From: CAZBJJ01 sp964492245
Lineage (GTDB): Bacteria; Spirochaetota; Spirochaetia; Treponematales; Breznakiellaceae
Length of the DNA: 64,000 nt
Direction: 5' to 3'
Assembly: GCA_964492245.1 (NCBI GenBank)
Contig: CAZBJJ010000004.1
Location: 1 to 64,000, forward strand
The notes below the pieces were generated by a model. The model ran no database searches, was not told the DNA's origin, and saw only the letters and a list, made by a program, of their open reading frames with translations. Within the stretch, counting starts at the first letter, position 1. Every line of letters begins with the position of its first letter. Made by a program: the position numbers and the translations under genes. Below, one piece after another: positions 1-7,164 of this stretch.

Positions 1-16
1 CTGGCGCGCTGGAAAA

Positions 17-53
17 TTTCTGGGCGACCCAGGTGAAAGATTCGGCAAACTAG
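17..53 (+). repeat. Intergenic repeat, copy 1
   Basis: This is one of four copies of a short repeat in the window (others at 4308-4340, 5378-5420 and 16338-16373). The shared core is CCCAGGTGAAWGATTCGG followed by YAAACTAG. This copy carries a small inverted repeat, CTGGG-CGA-CCCAG, at its left end. It lies just beyond the end of rlpA, and the sequence to its right (60-65) encodes the last two rlpA residues. Origin and function are unknown. Confidence 0.7.
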
Positions 54-56
54 TTA

Positions 57-875
57 CTAGTTTCGTTCCTCCCGGATAAGGGCTTCTTTAAACCCCAAAT
101 TCCCTAAAATAGCTGCGTATTCTTCAATTCTATTCCCAGCTACCATGGGAATTACCACGCGAAACATATCCTGATACTTTTCGTAGGCAGGATTGAGGTT
201 TGCCCGTTCCAGGCGATCAAAGGCCTCGGCAGCAAAGCGTTCAACCTTAAAGGAACCCACTTGAATCCGATAGTGCTTGCCATCGCGGTTGCCAGGTATT
301 TGCGGAATTAGCCTTGCTGGAGGAAGCTTTGGCAACGCCACCACTTCAGGTTTAACCGGCGCCGCCACTTCAGGTTTAACCGGTGCCGCCGCCTCAGGAT
401 TAACCGGCGCCACCGCCTCAGGATTAACCGGTGCCGCCGCTATGGGCTGATCCGGAGCCACTGTTTCAGGATTAACTGGTGACGAGGGGCTGTTAGCATC
501 GGCGCTTTCTACGATTACGGGGGCGGTGCCGGTTACAATCATATCGAGGCGTTCGGCGGCTCCGCGCGAGACATCAATTATTCGGGCCGCTACAAAGGGG
601 CCACGGTCGTTAACCCGCACGATTACGGATTTCCCGTTGTGGCGATTGGTAACTTTTAACATGGTACCAAAGGGCAGGCTGGGGTGGGCAGCTGTTAAAA
701 GCGAGGAGTTAAAGGTTTCGCCACTGGCTGTGGGGCGGCCTTCAAATTCGGCACCATACCAAGACGCAATGCCTTCTTGCCGCTCTACAAGGGTTGAGTC
801 CTGGGCAAAAATATTGGCAGTAAAAAGGAGGAATAAACTTACTATTAAGGTGATACTGGAAAATGTTCTGTTCAT
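57..875 (-). CDS. rlpA: RlpA-like septal ring lytic transglycosylase with SPOR domain
   Basis: This is a secreted or lipoprotein-like RlpA homologue that is expected to cleave denuded peptidoglycan at the septum. A signal peptide covers about residues 1-24 (hydrophobic SLFLLFTANIFAQ). The double-psi beta-barrel domain spans about 33-113, with GIASWYGAEFEGRPTASGE, the conserved AAHPSLPFGT stretch and VRVNDRGPF. A SPOR domain follows at about 199-270 (YRIQVGSFK). Between them, residues 133-179 are a Pro/Ala/Val-rich linker made of 8-residue tandem repeats, described separately. The protein ends in Arg-Asn-stop, encoded inside the intergenic repeat family. No Shine-Dalgarno site precedes ATG; a GATACT box sits 6 bases upstream. 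It is the last gene on the minus strand here. Confidence 0.9.
   Translation of the reverse strand: MNRTFSSITLIVSLFLLFTANIFAQDSTLVERQEGIASWYGAEFEGRPTASGETFNSSLLTAAHPSLPFGTMLKVTNRHNGKSVIVRVNDRGPFVAARIIDVSRGAAERLDMIVTGTAPVIVESADANSPSSPVNPETVAPDQPIAAAPVNPEAVAPVNPEAAAPVKPEVAAPVKPEVVALPKLPPARLIPQIPGNRDGKHYRIQVGSFKVERFAAEAFDRLERANLNPAYEKYQDMFRVVIPMVAGNRIEEYAAILGNLGFKEALIREERN
339..479 (-). repeat. In-frame 24-bp tandem repeat in rlpA
   Basis: Five to six units of about 24 bp encode the 8-residue motif VNPEAVAP/VKPEVAAP in the linker between the barrel and SPOR domains. The core on the coding strand is GTTAATCCTGAGGCG. A unit 20/24 identical is found in the next gene at 1404-1491, so the two arrays share an origin. 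Confidence 0.85.
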
Positions 876-881
876 AGTACA

Positions 882-910
882 AGTATCGACAGAATAAAAA
901 ATATTTTAAG
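882..910 (-). promoter_or_regulatory. Putative leaderless promoter of rlpA
   Basis: GATACT lies at 887-882, six bases before ATG (875). Seventeen bases further up is only a weak -35 (CTTAAA). There is no Shine-Dalgarno motif between -10 and ATG, so a leaderless transcript is likely if this box is real. Confidence 0.35.
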
Positions 911-2015
911 AGAAAATGCGAAAGAGTTGGCGGGGGATATTCTTACCGATATCTACATCCAAGCTTGATTTGCTTAAATCTTTTATTTGGAATTGGGGAA
1001 AATCACTGTAGGGAAAATTAAACCTTCGAGCGTTGGTAGAAAACCAAAGTTCACCCCCGGGTTTTAATAGGGCTAGGGTAGCTGATAAAAGTGGCTTGGA
1101 ATCTCGGCAGATATCCAAACTGCCATCCATGGCAGAAGAGTTGGAAAAGGAGGGGGGATCCAGCACAATGATATCCCAACTCAGGCCCGCTTCTTTGGCG
1201 TAGTGAATAAATTTAAGGGCATCTGCGCGAACAAGGCGGTGGGCGGCTAGGGCTTGTCCATCCTTGGTGGTACCCGACTTGCGGGACTGTAGGTAGTCCT
1301 GGGCATCAATTTTTTGAGTTTTAATACCGTTGAGGCGAAAATTTTCCTCGGCGATATCCAGCCAGGTATTGGAGAGGTCTACCGAATCTGTGCTGAGTGC
1401 ACAGGGATTAACCGCCGCCGGCGCCTTAGGATTAACCGCCGCCGGCGCCTTAGGATTAACCGCCGCCGGCGCCCTAGGATTTACCGCCGCCTGGACACTA
1501 AAGGCTGAGGTGTAGGCAAAGAGGTTGAGTAGGGTCTTGCCGCTGGCCGCCTCCCGTACCCAGGCCCGCGTTTGGCGATGGTCCAAAAAGAGTCCTGTAT
1601 CCAGCCAATCAGTTAAATTTACTAGGAATTTTGTACCATGCTCGAGGACGATGCGCTGGGCCATTTTATTTGAAAGCTTTTCGTACTGTTCTAAACCGCG
1701 TTGGCGTTTGCGGCGACGCAAAAAAACATGTTCCGGCGGCACTGTAAGGGCATTGGAAGCCGCATCGAGCATTGCCTGTAGCCAATCGGCCTCAAACTGG
1801 GCATCAATTTCCCAAGATCTTTCATAATATGAGACATACAATGCATCGTCGTAGCGTTCTATAAGAAGGGGAATTTCTGGAATATCGCGGTCGTAGACCC
1901 GGTAGGCATTGGTATGCGTGCGTCGGGCCCATTTGCCAATATGCCTATCCCGTTTAATCAGGCGATTGCCCAGCATTTGGGCCTGTAAAAGAGTTTTGTT
2001 TGGCATCTCGCTCAT
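906..2015 (-). CDS. Class I SAM-dependent rRNA methyltransferase, RlmI/RlmK-like
   Basis: The 369-residue product resembles the COG1092 family that makes 5-methylcytosine or 7-methylguanosine in 23S rRNA. Visible motifs are the SAM-binding LLNLFAYTSAFSVQAA, the acidic VDLSNTWLDIAEENFRLNG, and LDPPSFSNSS. ATG at 2015 was chosen because it overlaps the rex stop as ATGA, which implies translational coupling; a longer upstream frame runs back into rex and is not needed. The oddity is a 30-residue VNPKAPAA repeat array placed inside the Rossmann domain, just after the SAM-binding glycine-rich strand, where relatives have only a short loop. The exact rRNA position modified cannot be told. Confidence 0.8.
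   Translation of the reverse strand: MSEMPNKTLLQAQMLGNRLIKRDRHIGKWARRTHTNAYRVYDRDIPEIPLLIERYDDALYVSYYERSWEIDAQFEADWLQAMLDAASNALTVPPEHVFLRRRKRQRGLEQYEKLSNKMAQRIVLEHGTKFLVNLTDWLDTGLFLDHRQTRAWVREAASGKTLLNLFAYTSAFSVQAAVNPRAPAAVNPKAPAAVNPKAPAAVNPCALSTDSVDLSNTWLDIAEENFRLNGIKTQKIDAQDYLQSRKSGTTKDGQALAAHRLVRADALKFIHYAKEAGLSWDIIVLDPPSFSNSSAMDGSLDICRDSKPLLSATLALLKPGGELWFSTNARRFNFPYSDFPQFQIKDLSKSSLDVDIGKNIPRQLFRIFS
1404..1491 (-). repeat. In-frame 24-bp tandem repeat inside the methyltransferase
   Basis: Four units of the 24-bp repeat (core GTTAATCCTAAGGCG on the coding strand) encode VNPRAPAA/VNPKAPAA in the catalytic Rossmann domain. The units are nearly identical to one another, so the expansion is recent. 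The family is shared with the rlpA array at 339-479. Confidence 0.85.
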
Positions 2016-2647
2016 GCTCTTTGGGCATTGAGCATAACACAGAGCATTGCGTAGCCAGAGGAAAGATCTTCTCGTTGAACGACTACCGAATCGGGTACCT
2101 TCAGTTTGACCTTGGTAAAGTTCCAAATACCTTCAATTCCGGCGGCCACTAGGGTATCAGTATTTTCCTGGGCATAGGCTGAGGGAACGGTAAGAATGGC
2201 CACCTTAGCCTGTAATTTTTTAATTGTTTTGGGCATATTTGAGTCGGAATAAATGGGGATGCCATGGACCTCGCCGCCTGCTTTTTCTGGATTGTTATCG
2301 AAGGCTGCGACGATGTTTAAACCATGAAGTTTAAATTCCTGGTAGCCAATGAGCGCGGACCCCAGATTGCCCACGCCCACGACGACGGCCTTGCGTTCAG
2401 AGTCCCAGGTTAAAAATCGTTCGGTGGCGGCGATGAGCTCTTCGACCGGGTAGCCCTTTTTGGGCTTGCCCACAATGCCCGTTATCGAAAGATCCTTGCG
2501 AACCTGAATCGGTTCTAAATTTAGCTCTTGCGCAATAAAGGTGCCGGAAATATATTCTAATCCGTCCTGGCGAGCCTGATAAATGAGGTGTAAATAGGAG
2601 GGGAGGCGGCGAACCGAGGGGGCTGCCGCAATTTTAATCTTTACCAT
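2012..2647 (-). CDS. rex: Redox-sensing transcriptional repressor Rex
   Basis: Rex senses the NADH/NAD+ ratio and represses fermentative and respiratory genes. The 211 residues have an N-terminal winged helix (about 10-75, with PSVRRLPSYLHLI and VRKDLSITGIVGKPKKGYPV) and a Rossmann domain with VVVGVGNLGSALIGY and FDNNPEKAGGEVHGIPI. The C-terminal helix that swaps between subunits is present. Its stop overlaps the start of the methyltransferase by ATGA. It probably has its own promoter in the gap after hom. I saw no clear Rex operator in its own promoter, and its targets in this window are not evident. Confidence 0.92.
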   Translation of the reverse strand: MVKIKIAAAPSVRRLPSYLHLIYQARQDGLEYISGTFIAQELNLEPIQVRKDLSITGIVGKPKKGYPVEELIAATERFLTWDSERKAVVVGVGNLGSALIGYQEFKLHGLNIVAAFDNNPEKAGGEVHGIPIYSDSNMPKTIKKLQAKVAILTVPSAYAQENTDTLVAAGIEGIWNFTKVKLKVPDSVVVQREDLSSGYAMLCVMLNAQRA

Positions 2648-2655
2648 GAGTCCAA

Positions 2656-2685
2656 AGCCTACAAAAAAAAAAGGCGATTTGTCAA
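2656..2685 (-). promoter_or_regulatory. Promoter of rex, leaderless type
   Basis: A perfect -35 TTGACA (2685-2680), an 18-base spacer holding a run of ten T, and TAGGCT (2661-2656) lie 8 bases before the rex ATG. Only a weak GGA precedes the start, so the mRNA may have almost no leader. Confidence 0.5.
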
Positions 2686-2740
2686 GATATCCGATAATTA
2701 AATATAGATATTGATGCCTTGCTGGCGAGCTAAAGAAAGC

Positions 2741-4069
2741 TTACTGCGAGAACTCCTGATGTTCATCCAATATGGGAATACTTATTACTCCTCCCGGACA
2801 GTCGGCAAGGGCAGAAATCTTCTCGATAGCCTGTTCGATATTGCCGGCCTTACTGCGATGAGTGGTAATAATAAAGGGGACCGTATCGCTTTTTGCGTTC
2901 TTTTCTGCGGTTTCCTTTTGCAGGGCACTGGAAATTGAAATATCAAATTCCCCAAGAATGCCCGATACCTTTGCCAGTACCCCTGGTCTGTCCCGCACTT
3001 CGAGGCGCAGATACCAGCGACTTTCCTGCAAGCCGCTTGGCAGAACCTTTGCTTTTGGGGTTAAGTCGGGCCAAATGTTCAGCTGTTTAAAAAGGAGTTC
3101 TGCGGTGCCAAGGGCGCTGGAAATAATATCGGCAATTACCGCCGAGGCAGTGGGTTTGCCCCCGGCTCCCCGCCCATAGTACATGGAATGGCCGGCTGCA
3201 TGGCCGTAGACGCTCACTGCGTTAAAGGCCCCACTTACCCAGGCCAGTGGATGGCTGTCGCTGATAAAATGTGGAGCCACCGACAAAGAAAGCCCCTCGC
3301 AATGGCGAACAGCCACCGCTAAAAGCTTGATCGTATAGCCCAGCTCCTTGCCATAATTGATATCTCGAATATCTAAGCTGTCTATGCCCTTGACCGGAAA
3401 AGAGGCGTCATCTACCTGTTGCGCAAAGGCCAGAGAAGAGAGAATGGCCAGTTTGTGGGCGGTGTCGTAGCCCTGTACATCCAGGCTGGGGTCTGCTTCG
3501 GCTAGGCCATCGGCCTGGGCCTCCTGTAAGACATCGGCATAGGAGCGCCCCTCGCTGGTCATTGCGGATAAAATATAATTACAGGTGCCATTGGTGATGC
3601 CATATAGCGCCTCGATATTGTTGGCAATAACGCCGTCGCTCAAGGCGCGGACAATGGGCACTGCCCCTTCGCAAGAGGCTTCGAAGGAGATCCAGGCGCC
3701 ATGTTTGCGCGCCAGGGCAAAGAGCTGCGGACCCCTTGCCGCTAAAAGGGCCTTGTTTGCTGTTACCACCGGCTTGCCCGCCATCAGTGTTTTTTCAATT
3801 GCAGTTGCGGCAAAGCCAAGACCGCCGGCGAGTTCGACAAGCAGTTGCACTTCGGGGTCTTCAATTGCCTCTTCCAAGGTCGATTTAAGTGATATATCCA
3901 GATTCAGTTCATGAAAACGCTCGTCGCGAACTTCGATAATTCGCTTTAAAACAATTTTGATGCCTGTTTTATGTGCTACAAGTTTTGCATTCTCTACTAT
4001 TTCCTGGGCTACGGCTCCACCGACGGTGCCAATTCCCAATATTGCTATGCCATATTCACGTTCTTGCAT
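2741..4069 (-). CDS. hom: Homoserine dehydrogenase with ACT domain
   Basis: The enzyme reduces aspartate semialdehyde to homoserine, the branch point to threonine and methionine. The 442 residues contain an NAD(P)-binding domain (GIGTVGGAVAQEI at about 11-25), the catalytic and dimer region with GLAEADPSLDVQGYDTAHKLAIL at about 190-212, and a C-terminal ACT domain at about 350-435 (RLEVRDRPGVLAKVSGILGEF). The ACT domain suggests feedback by an amino acid, probably threonine. ATG 4069 is preceded by a strong GGAGGAAG. It stands as a single gene between the repeat-bordered GH130 gene and rex. Aspartate semialdehyde is also the proposed substrate of the COG1900 protein at 20438, so the two could compete or act in parallel. 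Confidence 0.95.
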   Translation of the reverse strand: MQEREYGIAILGIGTVGGAVAQEIVENAKLVAHKTGIKIVLKRIIEVRDERFHELNLDISLKSTLEEAIEDPEVQLLVELAGGLGFAATAIEKTLMAGKPVVTANKALLAARGPQLFALARKHGAWISFEASCEGAVPIVRALSDGVIANNIEALYGITNGTCNYILSAMTSEGRSYADVLQEAQADGLAEADPSLDVQGYDTAHKLAILSSLAFAQQVDDASFPVKGIDSLDIRDINYGKELGYTIKLLAVAVRHCEGLSLSVAPHFISDSHPLAWVSGAFNAVSVYGHAAGHSMYYGRGAGGKPTASAVIADIISSALGTAELLFKQLNIWPDLTPKAKVLPSGLQESRWYLRLEVRDRPGVLAKVSGILGEFDISISSALQKETAEKNAKSDTVPFIITTHRSKAGNIEQAIEKISALADCPGGVISIPILDEHQEFSQ

Positions 4070-4088
4070 GCTTCCTCCAGCCGCTGGA

Positions 4089-4122
4089 AGTATAATAAGT
4101 TTTAAGAAAATAAGCCAGTCAA
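4089..4122 (-). promoter_or_regulatory. Putative promoter of hom
   Basis: TTGACT (4122-4117) and TATTAT (4097-4092) are separated by 19 bases; TATACT overlaps at 4094-4089. A leader of about 15-20 bases with a good Shine-Dalgarno follows. Confidence 0.4.
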
Positions 4123-4273
4123 CCTGTGGCCTGTAATTAGTGTATCGAAGATTTCACCTAAATAAGCTATTATTGGGTAAAGAATTAAAAATACCAATTC
4201 TTTCATTCAGAAGTGAAAAAGTGTCTATATTGACTAAAATAAAGGGCTTGGTTGGCTTAAAACTGTCAAGGAC

Positions 4274-4312
4274 GGGTGTAGGAGCCTAAAACAAGTCTAG
4301 GCCCCTACACCC
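4274..4312 (-). terminator. Hairpin downstream of the GH130 gene
   Basis: Arms GGGTGTAGGAGCCT and AGGCCCCTACACCC pair with one mismatch around a loop of about 11 bases. It lies 20 bases beyond the GH130 stop. A T-run does not follow at once on the minus strand, so it may be a processing or stability structure instead of a strict intrinsic terminator. The remaining gap 4123-4273 is AT-rich with nothing else I can identify. Confidence 0.5.
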
Positions 4313-4340
4313 AGGTGAATGATTCGATAAACTAGTTTCG
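4308..4340 (+). repeat. Intergenic repeat, copy 2
   Basis: It matches the core CCCAGGTGAATGATTCG then ATAAACTAGTTTCG. It overlaps the 3' end of the GH130 gene, supplying its final Arg-Asn codons and TAG stop when read on the minus strand. It is in the same orientation as copies 1 and 3. Confidence 0.75.
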
Positions 4341-5315
4341 GGTTTTTGCAAAATCGAGAAGCTCGTAAATATTGCCAAATGCCACTGCGGTGTAAGTATC
4401 GGCAGCACCATAGTAGATGGCTATGTTACCGCTGTTTTCGTCGTGTAAGGCAGCGCAGGGAAAGGCCACATTGGGCACAAAGCCGGTGGTCTCGTAGGGC
4501 ATTTCGGGGGTCAAAATATAATCGCGGGCGCGGTATTTTACCTTCCAGGGCTCCTCGAGGTCTAGGACTGCCACCCCCATGCTGTATACAAAGCCGTTGC
4601 AGGTCCCCGAAACCCCATGATATATGAGCAACCAGCCTTCGCTGGTCTCGATAGGAATGGGCCCAGCCCCAATTTTTGTGCCCTCCCACCAGCCTGTGCC
4701 ACCGGCTCCCATCACATAGTGATGGTTACCCCAGTGAATTAAATCGGGCGATTCGCTGATAAAAATATCGCCGAAGGGAGTGTGCCCAGAGTCGGAGGGG
4801 CGGGTTAGAAGTTGGTATTTTCCATTTATTTTACGCGGAAAGAGTACGCCATTGCGGTTAAAGGGAATGGTGGGGTTGGGAATGCGGATAAAGGTTTTAA
4901 AATCCTTTGTCTTGCCCATGCCAATAGCTGCCCCATGAAAATCGACGCACCAATTGATGTAGTACCAGTCATCAATCTGTACTACCCGAGGGTCGTAGGC
5001 GTAATTTGGCTGAAAGGCCTTGCCATCTTCATCCACCCACTGTATGGGATCGGGGGAAAGCTCAATATCAATGCCATCTTTAGAAAAGCCCGAATGCAGG
5101 CAGGCGCGGCCGTTTTTGGCATCGGCCCGAAAGACACCGGCAAATGCGCCCTGAAAGGGTACGATTGCACTGTTGTACACGCGTGCAGCATTGGGAATGG
5201 GGTTCCAGCCGAGGATGGGGTTTTGGCTGTAGCGCCAAAGTGGCGATTTGGAATTGGCTGGGCGCTCTTCCCAAGGAAGGTTCTGGCAGCCCTTTGTAAT
5301 AATTTTTGTGGCCAT
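4332..5315 (-). CDS. GH130-family glycoside phosphorylase/hydrolase
   Basis: The 327 residues form the five-bladed propeller typical of GH130 (DUF377), enzymes that phosphorolyse or hydrolyse beta-mannosides or related oligosaccharides. Recognisable pieces are NPIL, YNSAIVPF, FRAD, the conserved NYAYDPRVV (the family's general-acid Asp lies in a DPR motif), and a C-terminal IYYGAADTYTAVA. Length is normal for the family. There is no signal peptide, so it is cytoplasmic. ATG is preceded by AGGAGAG. No sugar transporter or other glycosidase is nearby. The gene lies between two direct copies of the intergenic repeat and ends inside one of them, so it may have arrived as a cassette. The substrate cannot be predicted. 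Confidence 0.88.
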   Translation of the reverse strand: MATKIITKGCQNLPWEERPANSKSPLWRYSQNPILGWNPIPNAARVYNSAIVPFQGAFAGVFRADAKNGRACLHSGFSKDGIDIELSPDPIQWVDEDGKAFQPNYAYDPRVVQIDDWYYINWCVDFHGAAIGMGKTKDFKTFIRIPNPTIPFNRNGVLFPRKINGKYQLLTRPSDSGHTPFGDIFISESPDLIHWGNHHYVMGAGGTGWWEGTKIGAGPIPIETSEGWLLIYHGVSGTCNGFVYSMGVAVLDLEEPWKVKYRARDYILTPEMPYETTGFVPNVAFPCAALHDENSGNIAIYYGAADTYTAVAFGNIYELLDFAKTRN

Positions 5316-5377
5316 ATTTCTCTCCTGAAAATTGATACCTCATTATGAGCATAGAAACCGGTTTCCATCAAGGGGAA

Positions 5378-5420
5378 TTTCTGGGCGCTCCAGGTGAATG
5401 GTTCGGTAAACTAGTTTCGG
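5378..5420 (+). repeat. Intergenic repeat, copy 3
   Basis: The copy reads TTTCTGGGCG, then CTCCAGGTGAATGGTTCGG, then TAAACTAGTTTCGG. It is upstream of both the GH130 start and rpoZ, and shares with copy 1 an extra left part (AATTTCTGGGCG). Confidence 0.75.
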
Positions 5421-5461
5421 TTTTAAGCCAGTTTGGGCAGTCTTTACAGGGGAAGATATTT

Positions 5462-5491
5462 TTGCTATATTCAACCAATACTCATTATAGC
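5462..5491 (+). promoter_or_regulatory. Putative promoter of rpoZ-miaA
   Basis: TTGCTA (5462-5467), an 18-base spacer and TATAGC (5486-5491) precede the rpoZ Shine-Dalgarno GAGGAG at 5505-5510. Confidence 0.4.
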
Positions 5492-5515
5492 TTAATTATT
5501 TATCGAGGAGAATGT

Positions 5516-5710
5516 ATGATTTTTCCCCTGCAAGAACTTGTAGAATATCAGGACAATATGTATGAAATAACCTGTGCGGCCAGTCGGCGTGCAACACAGC
5601 TTTCGGTCTTAAGGGACGAAGAGGTCGAAAAAAATGATGGCAAGGTGGTCTCACTTGCAGCCCGCCAGGTTTTTAAAAATGAGATTCAGTTTAAAATAGA
5701 GGAACAGTGA
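5516..5710 (+). CDS. rpoZ: RNA polymerase omega subunit
   Basis: This 64-residue protein matches the short spirochaetal omega subunit, which helps assemble RNA polymerase by chaperoning beta-prime. The ITCAASRRATQLS stretch near residues 14-26 is the conserved omega helix (family pattern ..A..RA.QL). The start at 5516 was chosen for its GAGGAG five bases upstream. An in-frame extension to 5345 runs through the repeat and is unlikely to be translated. miaA follows after 8 bases, so the two are cotranscribed. Confidence 0.82.
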   Translation: MIFPLQELVEYQDNMYEITCAASRRATQLSVLRDEEVEKNDGKVVSLAARQVFKNEIQFKIEEQ

Positions 5711-5718
5711 TATAGGCC

Positions 5719-6714
5719 ATGGCTGGGAAAAAGCCAGTCCTCCTGCTCTTTGGCCCCACAGCTTCCGGTAAAACAGCTTTTTTACAGGAGCTTTTTACTG
5801 GTAGCTCGTCGATTCCGGCCGAAGTTATCTCGGCCGATTCAATGCAGGTTTACCGAGGTCTGGATATTGGCACCGCAAAGCCCTCTGCCAGCTTTTTGGC
5901 CGAATTGCCCCATCATCTTATCAATATTAGGGACCCCAAAGAACAGTTTAATGTTGGCGATTTTGTGCGCTTGGCCCAGGAGCATTGCCAGGATATTTTA
6001 CAGCGTGGCCTTTTGCCGGTTATTTCCGGTGGTACGGCCTTTTACCTAAAAGCATTTTGCCAGGGTCTGCCGGCAGCCCCGCAGTCGCAGGCCGGTATAC
6101 GAGAGGCGGTACAGGCCGACTATCTTGCCCGGGGGGCAGAGCTCCTGTATCAGGAACTCTGCCAGGTCGATGCTGTATCGGCCGCTCGCATTCATCCCAA
6201 CGACCATTACCGCATAAAAAGAGCCCTCGAGGTCTATCGCTCCACCGGTCGGCCATTGAGCGCTTTTAATCCCGCCGAAGAGGGGGCGGTGTGGGCTGGT
6301 GAAAGGGCCTATCGGATACTGGCCATTGAGTTAGTGCGAGAAAGAAAGGTGCTGTACCAGCGTATAGACCAGCGGGCAGCACAGATGTTCGAACAGGGTC
6401 TAGCAGAAGAGCTTATAGGCCTTGTGGCCAGGGGCTATACCAGTGGGGATCCCGGCATGAAGGCCATTGGCTACCGCGAATTTTTCGATGAAGACGGCAC
6501 GTTTTTAAACCCTCAGGGCAATGGCGACCTTTCCACTTATATTCGGCAGCTTATTGCCCGCAATAGCCGGCGCTATGCAAAGCGCCAAATTACTTTTTTC
6601 TCGTCTTTAGAGAATCGCCTGTCCCTGCATATAGAAAGGGGGAGGACCCAGGAAGGCATACAAAAATTGAGGGGCAGCATAGAGGAATTTCTGGCTCTCG
6701 ATGCATTGAACTAA
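5719..6714 (+). CDS. miaA: tRNA dimethylallyltransferase MiaA
   Basis: The enzyme adds an isoprenyl group to A37 of tRNAs reading UNN codons. The P-loop GPTASGKT (about 13-20), the DSMQVYRGLDIGTAKP motif (about 40-56) and GYREFFD are typical. At 331 residues it is slightly longer than most bacterial MiaA. Its isoprenyl donor comes from the pathway begun by dxs, which lies 450 bases downstream. It shares a transcript with rpoZ. Confidence 0.95.
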   Translation: MAGKKPVLLLFGPTASGKTAFLQELFTGSSSIPAEVISADSMQVYRGLDIGTAKPSASFLAELPHHLINIRDPKEQFNVGDFVRLAQEHCQDILQRGLLPVISGGTAFYLKAFCQGLPAAPQSQAGIREAVQADYLARGAELLYQELCQVDAVSAARIHPNDHYRIKRALEVYRSTGRPLSAFNPAEEGAVWAGERAYRILAIELVRERKVLYQRIDQRAAQMFEQGLAEELIGLVARGYTSGDPGMKAIGYREFFDEDGTFLNPQGNGDLSTYIRQLIARNSRRYAKRQITFFSSLENRLSLHIERGRTQEGIQKLRGSIEEFLALDALN

Positions 6715-6723
6715 GCTAGCTAC

Positions 6724-6752
6724 TTGACCTTTTATAGGCCCTGTTGCATACT
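6724..6752 (+). promoter_or_regulatory. Promoter of the 29-residue ribosomal protein gene
   Basis: TTGACC (6724-6729), a 17-base spacer and CATACT (6747-6752), with TTG just before the -10, make a strong sigma-70-type promoter. It leaves a leader of about 70 bases before the GTG start at 6830. Confidence 0.6.
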
Positions 6753-6829
6753 AAATTAGTGCCGTCCGATAGACCTCCGTATACAGGGGCGGTGGCGGGA
6801 TTCATTCTTTAATACAAGGAGACATCAAA

Positions 6830-6919
6830 GTGCCCTGCGGTAGAAAACGGAAACTGCGAAAAATTGCAACACATAAGCGAAAGAAAAAACTTCGAAAGAA
6901 CAGGCACAAAAACAAATAA
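6830..6919 (+). CDS. Small basic ribosomal protein, bS22/AURKAIP1-COX24-like
   Basis: This 29-residue gene starts with GTG 8 bases after AAGGAG. The product is extremely basic, with MPCGRKRKLRKIATHKRK at its start and a Lys/Arg/His-rich end. It is very similar to the short AURKAIP1/COX24-domain proteins of Bacteroidetes and spirochaetes, relatives of actinobacterial ribosomal protein bS22 and mitochondrial mS38, which bind the decoding region of the small subunit. It has its own strong promoter and a terminator, as expected for an abundant ribosomal protein. Such genes are easily missed because of their size. Confidence 0.8.
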   Translation: MPCGRKRKLRKIATHKRKKKLRKNRHKNK

Positions 6920-6944
6920 GCTCTATATTATTTGATTGCCAGGG

Positions 6945-7005
6945 AACCGCGTGCTTGTTTGCGCTAGCTAGGCTAGTTGTGTAGAACAGGGAACGCGGTT
7001 TTTTT
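6945..7005 (+). terminator. Intrinsic terminator of the small ribosomal protein gene
   Basis: Perfect arms AACCGCGT (6945-6952) and ACGCGGTT (6993-7000) are followed by a run of seven T (6999-7005). The 40-base loop contains a further GCTAGC/CTAG-rich stem. Confidence 0.75.
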
Positions 7006-7031
7006 GTTTTTGGCTGGTGTTCACCTTAAAG

Positions 7032-7069
7032 GGCGCCTCTAAAAACTTCCCTCAGTCCTTAGAGGTGCC
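7032..7069 (+). other. Hairpin in the gap before dxs
   Basis: GGCGCCTCTAA (7032-7042) pairs with TTAGAGGTGCC (7059-7069) with one mismatch around a 16-base loop. It lies 95 bases upstream of dxs. It could be a terminator, a leader structure or part of a 5' UTR; no known riboswitch class is recognised. The rest of the gap up to 7164 holds nothing else obvious. Confidence 0.35.
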
Positions 7070-7164
7070 TTGGCAAATCTTTTTAGACTTTGCATTTCTA
7101 TTTGGTTGGCCATGAAAAACTGAATTTTTTCAAGGTTACCTGAATATAAGGGGTCCTTGGGTAT

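Noticed and set aside
339..1491. Repeats as a CRISPR array
   Set aside because: Units are directly tandem without unique spacers, are in frame within two proteins and there are no cas genes.
4812..5348. 178-codon open frame opposite the GH130 gene
   Set aside because: Shadow of the GH130 propeller codons; no supporting signals.
5345..5515. 57-residue N-terminal extension of rpoZ
   Set aside because: It reads through the intergenic repeat and promoter; GAGGAG and family length support 5516.
7032..7069. Known riboswitch (such as thiamine diphosphate) before dxs
   Set aside because: Only a simple stem is seen; none of the conserved core bases of the thiamine or other classes could be found.
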